A DNA stretch of 64,000 nucleotides from CAWDMN01 sp963803155 (GTDB taxonomy: Bacteria > Acidobacteriota > Terriglobia > Versatilivoradales > Versatilivoraceae). The translations under genes were made by a program, and so were the position numbers. Shown here piece by piece: positions 6,309 to 15,921 of this stretch. Each line of letters opens with the position of its first letter. Positions within the stretch are counted from its first letter, which is position 1. The stretch covers positions 1 through 64,000 of the forward strand of contig CAWDMN010000082.1 of the NCBI GenBank assembly GCA_963803155.1. Reading direction: 5' to 3'. The notes beneath the pieces were generated by a model that saw nothing but the letters and a program-made list of their open reading frames with translations, was not told the origin of the DNA and did no database searches.

Positions 6309-9029
6309 ATGAGCAAACGGGCCAGTCATATTTCTCGTCGCATGTTTCTGGGTAGTGTCGGAACCGCTGCAATTAGCGCTGTGGAGGGAAATGCCATGCT
6401 TAATTATTCGACAGGAAATGAAAACGAAACCAGCTTGACAGAAGCTAAGGGGATCGCATCCTCGAAGTTTGTCGATGGTCCGCCATCCTCCTTGTTTTCT
6501 CCAATTCCGTTGAAGGGGAATTTTGCCCCGCAAGAATTGGAACTGAGCGATCTTTCAGAAACCCTTCGTAAAAACATAAAGCATGCCCCTTCCGGCCAGT
6601 GTGTGAGTTGGGGGATTCCATTCACGATTGACAAATTGGCAGTGGCACGAAAAGGGCCACTGGAATTGAAGTGGCCTGCTCTCCAATCTCCTTGGTTGAT
6701 CTTCATGCATACCACCGACATGGCCGGACAGGAGATGGACTCCCACAAATTGATTTCCGCGCCTCATGGCCCGGGTTTGTTAGGTGAACTTGTGGCGGAT
6801 TACGTGATTCTGTACGCAGACGGATCCGAAAAGCGCCTTGCGATCCGCCGACAATTTCAGGTGGGGATGATGTCGCGCTCTTGGGGCATCAATTGTTTTG
6901 AAGCTGTTGCACATCAAAAACCCTACCCGGTGCGGCCTCTCTCCGAACAGCCACAAAGCGGCACGACCTGGGGTGAAACACAATATCGTCTCAGCCAGCC
7001 GGACGCGCCGCCCTGGGTGAATTGGCTTTGGGCGTGGCAAAATCCCTACCCTGAAAAAGCCTTGGCCGGCATGCGAATTGAACCAAAGGCTGGCACTCTC
7101 CTTCTATCGGGTCTGACAGCGGGAAGAGTCTCCTCCACTCCCCTGCGCTGGGATACTCGCCGCAAGGCGATTCTCGGGCTGCCTGAGGGAATTGAGTTTG
7201 ATCCGGACCTCACATCCAAGGGCCTCTCGAGGCATCTCCAATTGGATTTGGGCCAAGTGATCTCCGCACTCCCACAAGCCATTTACCCCAATGAGTCCTG
7301 GGATCAGACCTACAATAACAAACCCCCGGAATTGTCCCGCCGGGAGCTCTTAGTTGAATATACGGCTCATTGTGAAGCATCTTTTCATTTTCCCGACGGG
7401 AGCCGTTTACCCGTTTCAGCGGCGGAGAAATCTTCCGCTGGACAGCTAACCCCCATTGCTCCAGCCAGCCAGCGTGTACGTCTGCGCGTAGTCGAAAAAG
7501 AAAGCGGAAAGCCGGTGGCTATCAAGCTGCATATCCATGGGGAAGGTGGTGAATACCTTGCGCCGGTGGACCGGCATCGAATCCCGAATCCCTATTGGTA
7601 TGAAGACTGGAGTGTGGATTACTTCAACCCGGAAGGACACTTCTGCACTTATGTTCCAGGAGAGACTTCTTTGGATCTTCCTCTGGGACAAGTGTATTTG
7701 GAGATTAGCAAGGGATTTGAAATTGCCCCTCTGCGGAAAAAAGTGAAAATTGAAAAATCGACCACGGAGTTGGAATTCAAACTTGAGCGGATTCTTCCCT
7801 GGAGGGAGCGAGGCTGGGTGACCGCCGACACTCACGTTCACTTTCTTTCCCCTTCTTCTGCACAATTGGAAGGGGCTGGAGAAGGCGTCAATGTGGTCAA
7901 CCTGCTGGCCAGCCAGTGGGGAGAGTTGATGACCAATGTGGGTGACTTCGATGGCAAAACCACTTTTGGATCTCGCGAGGCGGGAGGAGAGGGTGAATAT
8001 CTGGTGCGAGTCGGCACAGAAAATCGTCAGCACGTTTTGGGTCATATCTCGCTTCTGGGATATAACGGCTCGATCATTGCCCCCATGACGACGGGAGGCC
8101 CAGACGAATCCGCCTTGGGAGATCCCGTGGAGATTCTCTTGACCGAATGGGCCCGCCAGTGCCGCAAACAGGGCGGTATTGTCGTACTTCCTCATTTCCC
8201 CAATCCCAGAGCCGAACACGCGGCGGCTATTGTCGGCGGGGATATCGATGCAGTGGAAATGACTTCCTGGTCCAATCTTTATGGGGGAATCGATCCCTAT
8301 TCCCTTGCCGACTGGTACCGCTACCTCAACTGTGGCTATTTTGTCGCCGCGGTCGGCGGAACGGATAAGATGCAAGCCAAAACAGCGGTAGGCGCCGTTC
8401 GCACCTACGCGAAACTCCCGCCAGGAATAGTATTCGACTATGAAACTTGGAAGACTGCCGTGCGATCGGGACACACATTTGTCACCTACGGCCCCTTGAT
8501 GGAATATTCCGTCGAAGGCAAACCCCCGGGAGCAAGACTTACCTTGAACCACACCGGCGGAACGTTAAATGTGGAGTGGAAAGTGGCCAGTGTGACCATT
8601 CCGATGACTCGCGTCGATCTGGTAGTGAACGGCGAAATTCAACAAAGCCGCTCCGTCAATCCGCGAGAGGACGCGGGAAGCTGGCCGGTAAAGGTGAACT
8701 GCAGTTCCTGGATTGCGCTTCTGGTGAGAGGGAATTACCCGGACAAGTGGGAAATCATCACGGCCCACTCTTCCCCCGTCATGGTAGAGGTGGAGGGAAC
8801 TCCATTCTTTGCGGCCGCGGATGCCGTAACCATCCTCGACCAGATAGAGGGAGCCATGGCGTATCTTGATACGGTGGGAACCCGCGCGGAGACGGGAGCT
8901 TACAAACGGATGCGCTTGGTTCTGCAAGGGGCTCATCGGGCAATCCATAACCGGCTTCACCAGCGGGGCGTCCTACACGAACACACGCCGGCGGAACATC
9001 ACGAAGAGCACCGCTCCTCCGACCGATGA
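6309..9029 (+). CDS. Tat-exported CehA/McbA-family PHP metallohydrolase
   Basis: Large exported metal-dependent hydrolase of 906 residues. The chosen ATG (6309) has GGGAGGA eight bases upstream and gives a twin-arginine leader, SRRMFLGSVGTAAIS; an upstream in-frame start at 6261 would only add an unlikely extension. Residues about 40-490 are a β-rich N-terminal region of unknown role. The PHP/amidohydrolase-like domain begins near GWVTADTHVHFL (Asp507, His509, His511), followed by HVLGHISLLGYN, LPHFPNP and VGGTDKM, the metal-binding pattern of CehA/McbA carbaryl-hydrolase relatives. Natural substrates of the family are mostly unknown, so phosphoester or ester hydrolysis in the periplasm is an inference. 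It faces the PfkB gene divergently and converges on alr. Confidence 0.8.
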   Translation: MSKRASHISRRMFLGSVGTAAISAVEGNAMLNYSTGNENETSLTEAKGIASSKFVDGPPSSLFSPIPLKGNFAPQELELSDLSETLRKNIKHAPSGQCVSWGIPFTIDKLAVARKGPLELKWPALQSPWLIFMHTTDMAGQEMDSHKLISAPHGPGLLGELVADYVILYADGSEKRLAIRRQFQVGMMSRSWGINCFEAVAHQKPYPVRPLSEQPQSGTTWGETQYRLSQPDAPPWVNWLWAWQNPYPEKALAGMRIEPKAGTLLLSGLTAGRVSSTPLRWDTRRKAILGLPEGIEFDPDLTSKGLSRHLQLDLGQVISALPQAIYPNESWDQTYNNKPPELSRRELLVEYTAHCEASFHFPDGSRLPVSAAEKSSAGQLTPIAPASQRVRLRVVEKESGKPVAIKLHIHGEGGEYLAPVDRHRIPNPYWYEDWSVDYFNPEGHFCTYVPGETSLDLPLGQVYLEISKGFEIAPLRKKVKIEKSTTELEFKLERILPWRERGWVTADTHVHFLSPSSAQLEGAGEGVNVVNLLASQWGELMTNVGDFDGKTTFGSREAGGEGEYLVRVGTENRQHVLGHISLLGYNGSIIAPMTTGGPDESALGDPVEILLTEWARQCRKQGGIVVLPHFPNPRAEHAAAIVGGDIDAVEMTSWSNLYGGIDPYSLADWYRYLNCGYFVAAVGGTDKMQAKTAVGAVRTYAKLPPGIVFDYETWKTAVRSGHTFVTYGPLMEYSVEGKPPGARLTLNHTGGTLNVEWKVASVTIPMTRVDLVVNGEIQQSRSVNPREDAGSWPVKVNCSSWIALLVRGNYPDKWEIITAHSSPVMVEVEGTPFFAAADAVTILDQIEGAMAYLDTVGTRAETGAYKRMRLVLQGAHRAIHNRLHQRGVLHEHTPAEHHEEHRSSDR

Positions 9030-9159
9030 GACATAGGGGAAAATTCGTGGCAACTCCAAAAAATTCCGACAGCCCGCTGCTGGGAGGCAACGAATATTCC
9101 CACCACTTCACTCTGAGCCAGCAGAAGCGAAAGTGGAAATAGTCGGCATTAAACATACC

Positions 9160-9181
9160 CCTCGGCCGGGCTTCGGCCAGG
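9160..9181. terminator. Hairpin between convergent genes
   Basis: GGCCG and CGGCC pair across a GGCTT loop, extended by CCT/AGG with one bulged base. It sits between the 3' ends of the plus-strand hydrolase and minus-strand alr, where a bidirectional terminator would be expected. No clear T run follows, so a repetitive hairpin is equally possible. Confidence 0.35.
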
Positions 9182-9201
9182 CCTGATGTCAGCACATTGT
9201 C

Positions 9202-10428
9202 TCAGCATTCCTCGAAGCCCTCGGAATCGTTGTAAATGCGCGGGACGCGGCCAGATATTGCACAAAGGATTTCATAGGGAATGGTTCCACTTGCCTGTGC
9301 CACATCCCACGCCGTAATCTGTTCTCTCCCGCTAGTTCCGATAAACACGACATCGTCACCAACCAGAACATCCCCGTTGTTCCCAACATCAATCATCACT
9401 TGGTCCATGCAAATGGTTCCAACCGTTGGGAACCGTTTGCCGTTGATGAGAACCTGAGCTTTATTAGCCAGCTGGCGGTTCAAACCGTCGGCATACCCAA
9501 TCGGGACGGTGACAATAGTGGTTTCCCGCGGAGAAATATATCGTCTTCCATAGCTGATGGATGTTCCAGCGGAAATCTGTTTAATGAAGCTGGCTTTCGA
9601 TTTCACCGCCATGGCAGCCCTAAGAGCAATCTTGCTTGCGGTTAAAGGCGAAGGGGTATACCCATACATGAGAAGGCCCACGCGAACCATGTCTAAGCAA
9701 GAGCCAGGCAGATTTAAAATTGCGCCGCTGTTCGCGCAATGCGCGACTGTATAGGCGATTCCCCGATGCCTCAATTGAGAGAGGGCTGCACGAAATCGGT
9801 TCAATTGAGTTTGAGCAAAAAGAGGGTCTTTCTCGTCAGATGTCGCGAAATGAGTGAAAATGCCTTTGATTTGAATTCCTGGAAGCTTGCTCACCCGAGA
9901 CGCAAATTCCGCGGCCTCATCCGCGGCCACGCCAATCCTGCCCATTCCGGTGTCCACTTTTAAATGGACTACGGCGGGCTTGCCGGCTGAATTGGCGCGG
10001 GAATTTAGCGCCTGCGCCATCGCGATTGAACAGAGGGAGACTTCCAAATCGTGATTCAAGTGCTCATCCAATTGATAATCGAAGGGAGGGGTGAACACTA
10101 GAATGGGCGCCGTCACTCCGTGTCGCCTTAAGAAAATGCCTTCTTCGACAATCGCTACACCAAGACAGCTGGCACCCGCCGACAGAACAGCCCTCGTAAC
10201 TTCGAGGATTCCATGTCCATAAGCATTGCCTTTTACCACTGCCATGATGCGAACTTGTTTGCCGACGAGTCGTTCCACTTCCTTAAAATTCGACCGGATG
10301 GCCAGCAAATCGATCTCCGCCCGCGTAGGTCGATTTAGAAGGATTTGATCATACTCGCAGAGTCTATTTGTCCGATTGGAATTTTTCATTTTCATACAAA
10401 ATGAGAACAAAGTCAGCTCTCCAGCCAT
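9202..10428 (-). CDS. alr: Alanine racemase
   Basis: Pyridoxal-phosphate enzyme interconverting L- and D-alanine for peptidoglycan synthesis. The PLP lysine lies in AVVKGNAYGHG (Lys66), and TRAEIDL just before it is the usual N-terminal family marker. The C-terminal half has GYADGLNRQLAN and TVGTICMDQVMIDV, which carries the catalytic Tyr-side domain features and the conserved CMDQ motif. Length is normal for the family. The start is uncertain: ATG at 10428 has no ribosome binding site, whereas TTG at 10410 has GGAGAG six bases upstream and gives a 402-residue protein. It is last in the long minus-strand block, about 100 bp after the deacetylase-like gene. Confidence 0.93.
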   Translation of the reverse strand: MAGELTLFSFCMKMKNSNRTNRLCEYDQILLNRPTRAEIDLLAIRSNFKEVERLVGKQVRIMAVVKGNAYGHGILEVTRAVLSAGASCLGVAIVEEGIFLRRHGVTAPILVFTPPFDYQLDEHLNHDLEVSLCSIAMAQALNSRANSAGKPAVVHLKVDTGMGRIGVAADEAAEFASRVSKLPGIQIKGIFTHFATSDEKDPLFAQTQLNRFRAALSQLRHRGIAYTVAHCANSGAILNLPGSCLDMVRVGLLMYGYTPSPLTASKIALRAAMAVKSKASFIKQISAGTSISYGRRYISPRETTIVTVPIGYADGLNRQLANKAQVLINGKRFPTVGTICMDQVMIDVGNNGDVLVGDDVVFIGTSGREQITAWDVAQASGTIPYEILCAISGRVPRIYNDSEGFEEC

Positions 10429-10529
10429 GCGCTAACGATGAATCACAGGGGCCAACCTCCGCATAGAGCAGTCAAGGGGGGCAACAAGGCGATTCGTCCT
10501 GAGGCTCCGGTGGCGGCAAAAATGTTTGC

Positions 10530-12074
10530 TCAAGAGGTGGGAACAGTCTTGTGCAGAGAGGAAATTTGGAACGCCTGGGAGGGGGAGATGGGAGGCATTC
10601 TCGCCGGCTTTATGGTCCATGTCTGGAGCTGAGCCAGCCGCATCAGATTCGGTGCATGGAAGCCTTGTGGGAATATCGGCCAGGACCACAAAGAGGGGGA
10701 ATCTACTGAAGCATATTGCGCGGCAGTAAAACGACCCCGGCGCAACGTCACATTCCGGGGAGGGGGCTTCCTTTCAATTTGAACCTCAATAACGCTTCCC
10801 AGGGTGGCCAAAAAATCTTCTGGGGAGAGTGCTTGTGTTCCGATGCGGATCGTATGTGGCAGTTGGAGGCACTCTTCCAAGAGTTGCCTGTTCTCCCGCA
10901 AGGCTTGAAGAAATTCCGTCCAGGAAACTGTCCGCGCCGATGGATTCATTTGAATCTGGTCCGCTGGACCAAAAGGCGTTCGGAGACCATTCGGGAGGAG
11001 TTCAGTAATTGGCTTGAAAGGAGCAGCCATCCAATTCGTCAACAAATAAAATATTTCCGAGGCGCAAAGGAAGACTTCACCCACTTGTTGGAAAGTGATC
11101 TCTTGCTGAACCTGGCGCGCTAAAATCAAGATCTCCTTCTCGCTGAAACTCCATTGTAGCGCCGGATCGAGATATAGATCGAGCGCTCCGTGAGCGTTGA
11201 TAAAATCAAGCTGCCGATGCGATTGCATAAATTGGAGAAAGCTCTTGAAATATTGGTAGCCGGATTCTATTTCTTGAGCTGTCCGCCGCTCCGGCTCGTG
11301 CCAGTCTTCGCGCGGCGTATTGGCGCCTTCTCCATAGTTCAGCACCTCGGGAAAACCGCGGCATACGAATTCGAGCGGGTGATAATAGACGCTGATCACT
11401 CCTCCCCCAAGCTTTTTCAGATGACGATAGGCTGCTTCAAACGAGGCGCACGTCTGGCGGAAATCTTCAGGACCGCCAAACTCCATCTTGATTGTGTTTC
11501 GGCGCAAGTTGAAAACATGCAGCATGCCTTGAAACCAAAAAGGCTGTTCGTCCGGAAGACCCACATGGCCCGATTCATCCAAGTAGAGCTGGACTCCCCA
11601 TTTTTTCAAAGCCGGATAAATCTGCGGCGCCCAGGATGAGCCGGGCTGGCCAAAGCAAATGGGAGCAACGCCAAAGATTTTTTTGACATCCTGGAATCCC
11701 GGCAATTCGCGACGATCGAATTCCTGCACTCCCTTTTCCCAATTCATGTCGCGCAAATAGTCCGCCAGGGTGGGCGGGCGGCCATGCCAGTCCGTATGGT
11801 ATCCAATGTCATGGCGGGCCATTGCTTTAATCACATCGTTCCGGCCGTTTCGGGCCAACGCCCTTGCCTTTTCGCCAACTACCTTAAAAGTCAAGGGCAC
11901 GCCCATTTTGGCAGCTAGCGTGATGGCATGCATCAAGGGATCATCTTCTTCCGTTGAAGAGTATTCTTCAATGTCAAACCAGATCAAGACGTGAATCTCG
12001 GCTGGCTTTTCGGTTTGCGGAGGGTGTGACTCTTCCCGCGAAGTCAATGAATAGTCAGAGTCCGTATCTAGCAT
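10530..12074 (-). CDS. Polysaccharide-deacetylase-like protein
   Basis: About 514 residues from the ATG at 12074, which has AGGAG upstream; a TTG at 12110 in the same frame lacks a ribosome binding site. The N-terminal half resembles NodB/polysaccharide deacetylases: LIWFDIEEYSS stands in for the first Asp motif and HDIGYHTDWHG for the His motif. Segments FGQPGSSWAPQIYPALKKWG and YYHPLEF follow the same fold. The C-terminal ~200 residues are not recognised. There is no signal peptide, so it probably acts in the cytoplasm. The APC permease stop codon lies 36 bp upstream, so the two genes are likely co-transcribed. Substrate is unknown. Confidence 0.7.
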   Translation of the reverse strand: MLDTDSDYSLTSREESHPPQTEKPAEIHVLIWFDIEEYSSTEEDDPLMHAITLAAKMGVPLTFKVVGEKARALARNGRNDVIKAMARHDIGYHTDWHGRPPTLADYLRDMNWEKGVQEFDRRELPGFQDVKKIFGVAPICFGQPGSSWAPQIYPALKKWGVQLYLDESGHVGLPDEQPFWFQGMLHVFNLRRNTIKMEFGGPEDFRQTCASFEAAYRHLKKLGGGVISVYYHPLEFVCRGFPEVLNYGEGANTPREDWHEPERRTAQEIESGYQYFKSFLQFMQSHRQLDFINAHGALDLYLDPALQWSFSEKEILILARQVQQEITFQQVGEVFLCASEIFYLLTNWMAAPFKPITELLPNGLRTPFGPADQIQMNPSARTVSWTEFLQALRENRQLLEECLQLPHTIRIGTQALSPEDFLATLGSVIEVQIERKPPPRNVTLRRGRFTAAQYASVDSPSLWSWPIFPQGFHAPNLMRLAQLQTWTIKPARMPPISPSQAFQISSLHKTVPTS

Positions 12075-12110
12075 GCTTCTCTTTTGCTCTCCTTTTAGGC
12101 GCCAGCCCAA

Positions 12111-13508
12111 TTACCAAGATAAATCCGCCAGCTTGTTTTTAAAACCGCGTGTCAGAACGGCCAGATAGATAAACCCCATCAGCATCCATAGGGCTCCAAG
12201 TTTCAACGACGATCCGGAAAGATTCAGCCAAATATAAAAACAAAAGCAGAAGCCGAGGACGGGAAATATAATATTGAGACAAAAAGGAATCCCTCCGCGT
12301 TTTCTAAGATGTCCGTAGTAATGCCATATGACGGAGGCATTGACGGCCATGAAACCGATGAAAGCTCCGAAGTTCACGATCTCGGCAGCTTCGCCAAATT
12401 TGAAGAGCAAGGCCCCCCCCAGTTGAATCCCAGCCAGGAGCAAGATGCTGTAGATAGGAGTTCCGAGTTGGGGATGGATGTAGCCAAAAATGCGTTGCGG
12501 CAGCAACCTGTCTCTTCCCATGCCATACATCATGCGCGAGGCGCTGGCCTGGCCGGTGACGGCGCTGGAGACTCCCGCCACTACCAGCACAAAGGAAATG
12601 AAGTAAAACAAGGCGGTCCCTCCCACCAACCGGCTGATATCCATGAAAGCAGTCTCGACGGGCGAAAACCTCGTGTAATCCGGCCACACCATTTGTCCCA
12701 GATAACTCTCCAAGATGAAAAAGCCTCCGCAGAGAAAACAGGTCAGAACCGTGGCAAGCCAAATGTCACGTTTGGGATTTTTGGCGTCTTCCGACAAAGT
12801 CGAGATGCCATCAAATCCCATAAAAGAAAAAACTGCGATAGAGGTTGCGCCCATAACGGCGCTAAATGAAAAAGAGTGAGGATTGAAGAACGGCTCCGTG
12901 GAAATCAAAGCGCCCTTGCCCACGCCATGTAGAAGGGCATGGATGGACATAGCGATGAACCATATTAGCGAGAGCCCCATAAGAAAATTCATCACGGTGT
13001 TGGCTTTGGCCGTCATTTCAATCCCGCGCAGGTTTATGGCGGTAATCGCCACAACGCTGAGAATCACCCAAACAAAATAGGGGATGTCGGGGAACAGCTT
13101 GTTGGCGGTTAATCCCAGAAAAATGAAACTGAGCATGGGGATGAGGATGTAGTCAAGAATCATGCCCCAACCGGCAAAGTAGCCAATGGTGGAATTCAGG
13201 GATTTTGACGCATAAGTATACGTGGAGCCGGACTCGGGAAAGGCCGTCGCCATGCGCCCATAGCTGATCGCCGTAAAACTCATGGCCACCATCGCAATCA
13301 GGTAAACCAGAGGGAGGTGTCCGTTCGATTTCACCGTGGCGATTCCAAACATGGCATACGGTGCGGTGGGAGTCACGAATGCGATGCCAAAGAGTGTCAG
13401 GTCCCAAAGCGAAAGCACGCGTTTGAATCCGCCTTTGGGTTTCTCTCCGGAACCCTGCGTGACATCGGTCCCCCCGAATGAAACATCAGCCAACTTTGAC
13501 TCGGTCAT
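12111..13508 (-). CDS. APC-superfamily amino acid/polyamine permease
   Basis: 465-residue inner-membrane transporter with about twelve hydrophobic segments. The N-terminal LWDLTLFGIAFVTPTAPYAMFG and the region PESGSTYTYASKSLN match the helix 1 and helix 2 signatures of the amino acid permease (AA_permease_2) family; MGFDGISTLSEDAKNPKRDI is the conserved loop after helix 6. ATG has GAGGAG six bases upstream. It sits upstream of the deacetylase-like gene and alr, so alanine or another amino acid is a possible substrate, but specificity cannot be read from sequence. Confidence 0.87.
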   Translation of the reverse strand: MTESKLADVSFGGTDVTQGSGEKPKGGFKRVLSLWDLTLFGIAFVTPTAPYAMFGIATVKSNGHLPLVYLIAMVAMSFTAISYGRMATAFPESGSTYTYASKSLNSTIGYFAGWGMILDYILIPMLSFIFLGLTANKLFPDIPYFVWVILSVVAITAINLRGIEMTAKANTVMNFLMGLSLIWFIAMSIHALLHGVGKGALISTEPFFNPHSFSFSAVMGATSIAVFSFMGFDGISTLSEDAKNPKRDIWLATVLTCFLCGGFFILESYLGQMVWPDYTRFSPVETAFMDISRLVGGTALFYFISFVLVVAGVSSAVTGQASASRMMYGMGRDRLLPQRIFGYIHPQLGTPIYSILLLAGIQLGGALLFKFGEAAEIVNFGAFIGFMAVNASVIWHYYGHLRKRGGIPFCLNIIFPVLGFCFCFYIWLNLSGSSLKLGALWMLMGFIYLAVLTRGFKNKLADLSW

Positions 13509-13556
13509 TTAAAACTCCTCAAGGCATCTGCTTGGAATGAAGCTGAGCGAAGCTCG

Positions 13557-15803
13557 TTAGAAGATGATTTCTTTCTTAATCTGCATATAGACGCCCGGCT
13601 TGGTTTGCCAGATCTCCGGAATTTGATCGAAGGGGTCCACCACCGCGTAAACCCAATGGCGGCCGGATAGTCCGGCGGTTTGCCATTCCACTCTAGCCAC
13701 GCCGAACTCTCCGGGAGCAATGGAGGGAATCACCGATTCTCCGATGAGCTTTTCATCCAAATGACCGTCCATCGGTTGTCCATCATAGAAACGCACCACC
13801 ACATTGCGGGCTTCACGAGCACGCGGCAGCAACCCGTACAAATTCTGATTACGAACCATGCCGCTGATCAGGACTTTGTTCCCCCGCCGGTCGAAAGCAA
13901 TAAAGGAGGGATCGATCAGGACTAGATTAGCCTTGTTATAGACGACCACTTCTCGCCAAGCAAGATTGTTGGATTCATTGATTTCCTTAATCTTGTTCTC
14001 GGGGTCCACTTGCACATAAAGGGTATTGTTCATGTAGCCAGCCTGGCGGGCGTTGTGTGATATGGAAAATCCATCGACGGCATTGAGCTGTCGCTTTACG
14101 GCCTGCCATTTTACTTGGGCTTGCCCGGTTTCACCCGGAGCAATCTCACGAATTATTTGGTCCTCTCCGATTTGCAGGCCGCTGGCTGCCGGATCTCCAT
14201 CGAAGAAACGGACCCGGACCTGACTGGCCGGCGAATTACCTGTGTTCTTGACCAGCGCCGACACCATCACCGTGTCTCCTTCGCAGGGTTTATCTTCGGA
14301 GAGCAAAATGTTGGTGTCCTCTTGCCAGTTGAAGACGACTTGACGCTGATGATTGCCAGTAGAACGGTCGGAATAGACCAGTTGATTGATTCCACGAGAT
14401 AGCGCGGGAAGAATATGCGGGCGGTAAAAAAGATCGGTCAAGATTCTTACATTAGTTAGACGGACATCGTTTGCGGAATGGGCTGCCTTGAGGTTTATCC
14501 GCACCAGATACGAGTATTTATTGGGACTGTACCAATTCACCTGCTGGGTTTGATCCGTGGAAGCCTCAATTTTCTGCGTTCCCGTGCCAGTGGCCTGCCA
14601 GAGAGGCAGCCAGTTCTGCCCCTCATCAGTGGATAAGTCCGCGCTGATGGAATCCTCCGGAGTGGCGCGGAATGCCGAGGCCTCCAAGCGCATTGATGGA
14701 ATGAAGTAGGGAACACGCACCCGGTAGGTCACAAATCCAGCTTTTTGGACGGCCACTGGATGAAGCTCATTGGATTTGCCGCTCGCGGGCAAAATGCCGT
14801 CCGATGCCTGGGCCTGCTCTTTTAATTTCGACAGGTCCGGTCTGAATTCGAGAGTCCCATTGGAGTAGAGCAGCGGTGGCGCGGTCCAATTGTCGTTCTC
14901 TCCCGGGCTGTGCAATTTGTTCCACTGGGGACACAGGTCCTCGCGGTTCCACCACTTGCCCTGATTGTCCCACCGGAGAGTCAATTTCTCGCCTGCCCTC
15001 AGGTCCAGGCGCGGGTCCCAGACTGGGCAATCCGTGTTGAAAAGTTTGGCATTGTCAAAGTGCGCGTTAAAGCCATCATACCAATCCGATTCCGCATTGA
15101 AATAATTGACCATGACGGTGAACAAATCCCAGTGGTTGTTCATGTGGTTGGAAAAATCAAGACCGCGCCGGATCAAATTGTCATCCCGATCCAAGTCCAA
15201 AAGCGAGGCAATCGTATGGTTGTCCCAGTCCAAGAAATACCCTCGCAGGCGCGAATCGAACATGTGCCATTGGTGATCATAATAGACCGCCGTGATGGCG
15301 TGCCCGGAGGGCAGGCCAATCACCGGGTTGAGAAAAACAGTTTGAAAACCGGCGGCTTTCCATAGGGCATTGAGAAGCAGCCCAAAATTTCCGCAATAGC
15401 TGTGTCCCCAGAGGCTGATGTATTCCAGCGGATCATCGCAGCCGGCTCCTCCGCGGTTGTAAAGGTGGCAAATCGCGAAATAAAAGCAGGCCTTGACTTT
15501 CTCCTCATCGGTCATTCCGGGAGAGATCAAACTTGAGGACAAAGCCTTGATGGAGCTGAAATCCAGCCCACCTTCCAAACGCAGACGGATATCCTCCGCC
15601 GGGCCGGTGATCTCGATGCTCTGGTTGACGGGCGGAGTGCGGCCCGCCACCTTGATCGAGAATTGAGCGTTCCCCCCGGGGATTGTCTCCGCCCAAGTTT
15701 TGGCGATAGAGGCGACATTTAGATCTGGCGCTCCCATGGCGGGGCTTGAGGCCAGAATCAGCGCGGATAAGCAGTTAGCGGCAACTTTTGTGCGTATGAA
15801 CAT
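13557..15803 (-). CDS. Exported transglutaminase-like protein with CARDB repeats
   Basis: 748 residues with a Sec signal peptide (LSALILASSPAMGA). Residues about 95-200 show a transglutaminase-like fold with a plausible Cys-His-Asp triad: Cys137 in SYCGNF, His168 in SGHAITAVYY and Asp183 in HMFDSRLRG. The C-terminal half contains two CARDB-type adhesion modules (about 500-600 and 630-740), seen as NTGNSPASQVRVRFFDG and NARNVVVRFYDG-like segments with APGE turns. Such domains usually crosslink or cleave peptide bonds outside the cytoplasm; here the role is unknown. Its neighbours (HEAT, Asp-box, TIM-barrel proteins) are also exported and uncharacterised. Confidence 0.72.
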   Translation of the reverse strand: MFIRTKVAANCLSALILASSPAMGAPDLNVASIAKTWAETIPGGNAQFSIKVAGRTPPVNQSIEITGPAEDIRLRLEGGLDFSSIKALSSSLISPGMTDEEKVKACFYFAICHLYNRGGAGCDDPLEYISLWGHSYCGNFGLLLNALWKAAGFQTVFLNPVIGLPSGHAITAVYYDHQWHMFDSRLRGYFLDWDNHTIASLLDLDRDDNLIRRGLDFSNHMNNHWDLFTVMVNYFNAESDWYDGFNAHFDNAKLFNTDCPVWDPRLDLRAGEKLTLRWDNQGKWWNREDLCPQWNKLHSPGENDNWTAPPLLYSNGTLEFRPDLSKLKEQAQASDGILPASGKSNELHPVAVQKAGFVTYRVRVPYFIPSMRLEASAFRATPEDSISADLSTDEGQNWLPLWQATGTGTQKIEASTDQTQQVNWYSPNKYSYLVRINLKAAHSANDVRLTNVRILTDLFYRPHILPALSRGINQLVYSDRSTGNHQRQVVFNWQEDTNILLSEDKPCEGDTVMVSALVKNTGNSPASQVRVRFFDGDPAASGLQIGEDQIIREIAPGETGQAQVKWQAVKRQLNAVDGFSISHNARQAGYMNNTLYVQVDPENKIKEINESNNLAWREVVVYNKANLVLIDPSFIAFDRRGNKVLISGMVRNQNLYGLLPRAREARNVVVRFYDGQPMDGHLDEKLIGESVIPSIAPGEFGVARVEWQTAGLSGRHWVYAVVDPFDQIPEIWQTKPGVYMQIKKEIIF

Positions 15804-15921
15804 GTCGGTATTCCAAAGTTAGCGGTCAGTATCCAGTGATCCAAAGTTGACAGGCAATGCCGATGAAACGCCTGGCTGTATTCGAAAAGCAACCATTAAG
15901 GCGCCATCAGGGCAATACAGG

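Noticed and set aside
7446..8552. 368-codon frame antisense to the PHP hydrolase
   Set aside because: It is a shadow of the well-supported plus-strand gene.
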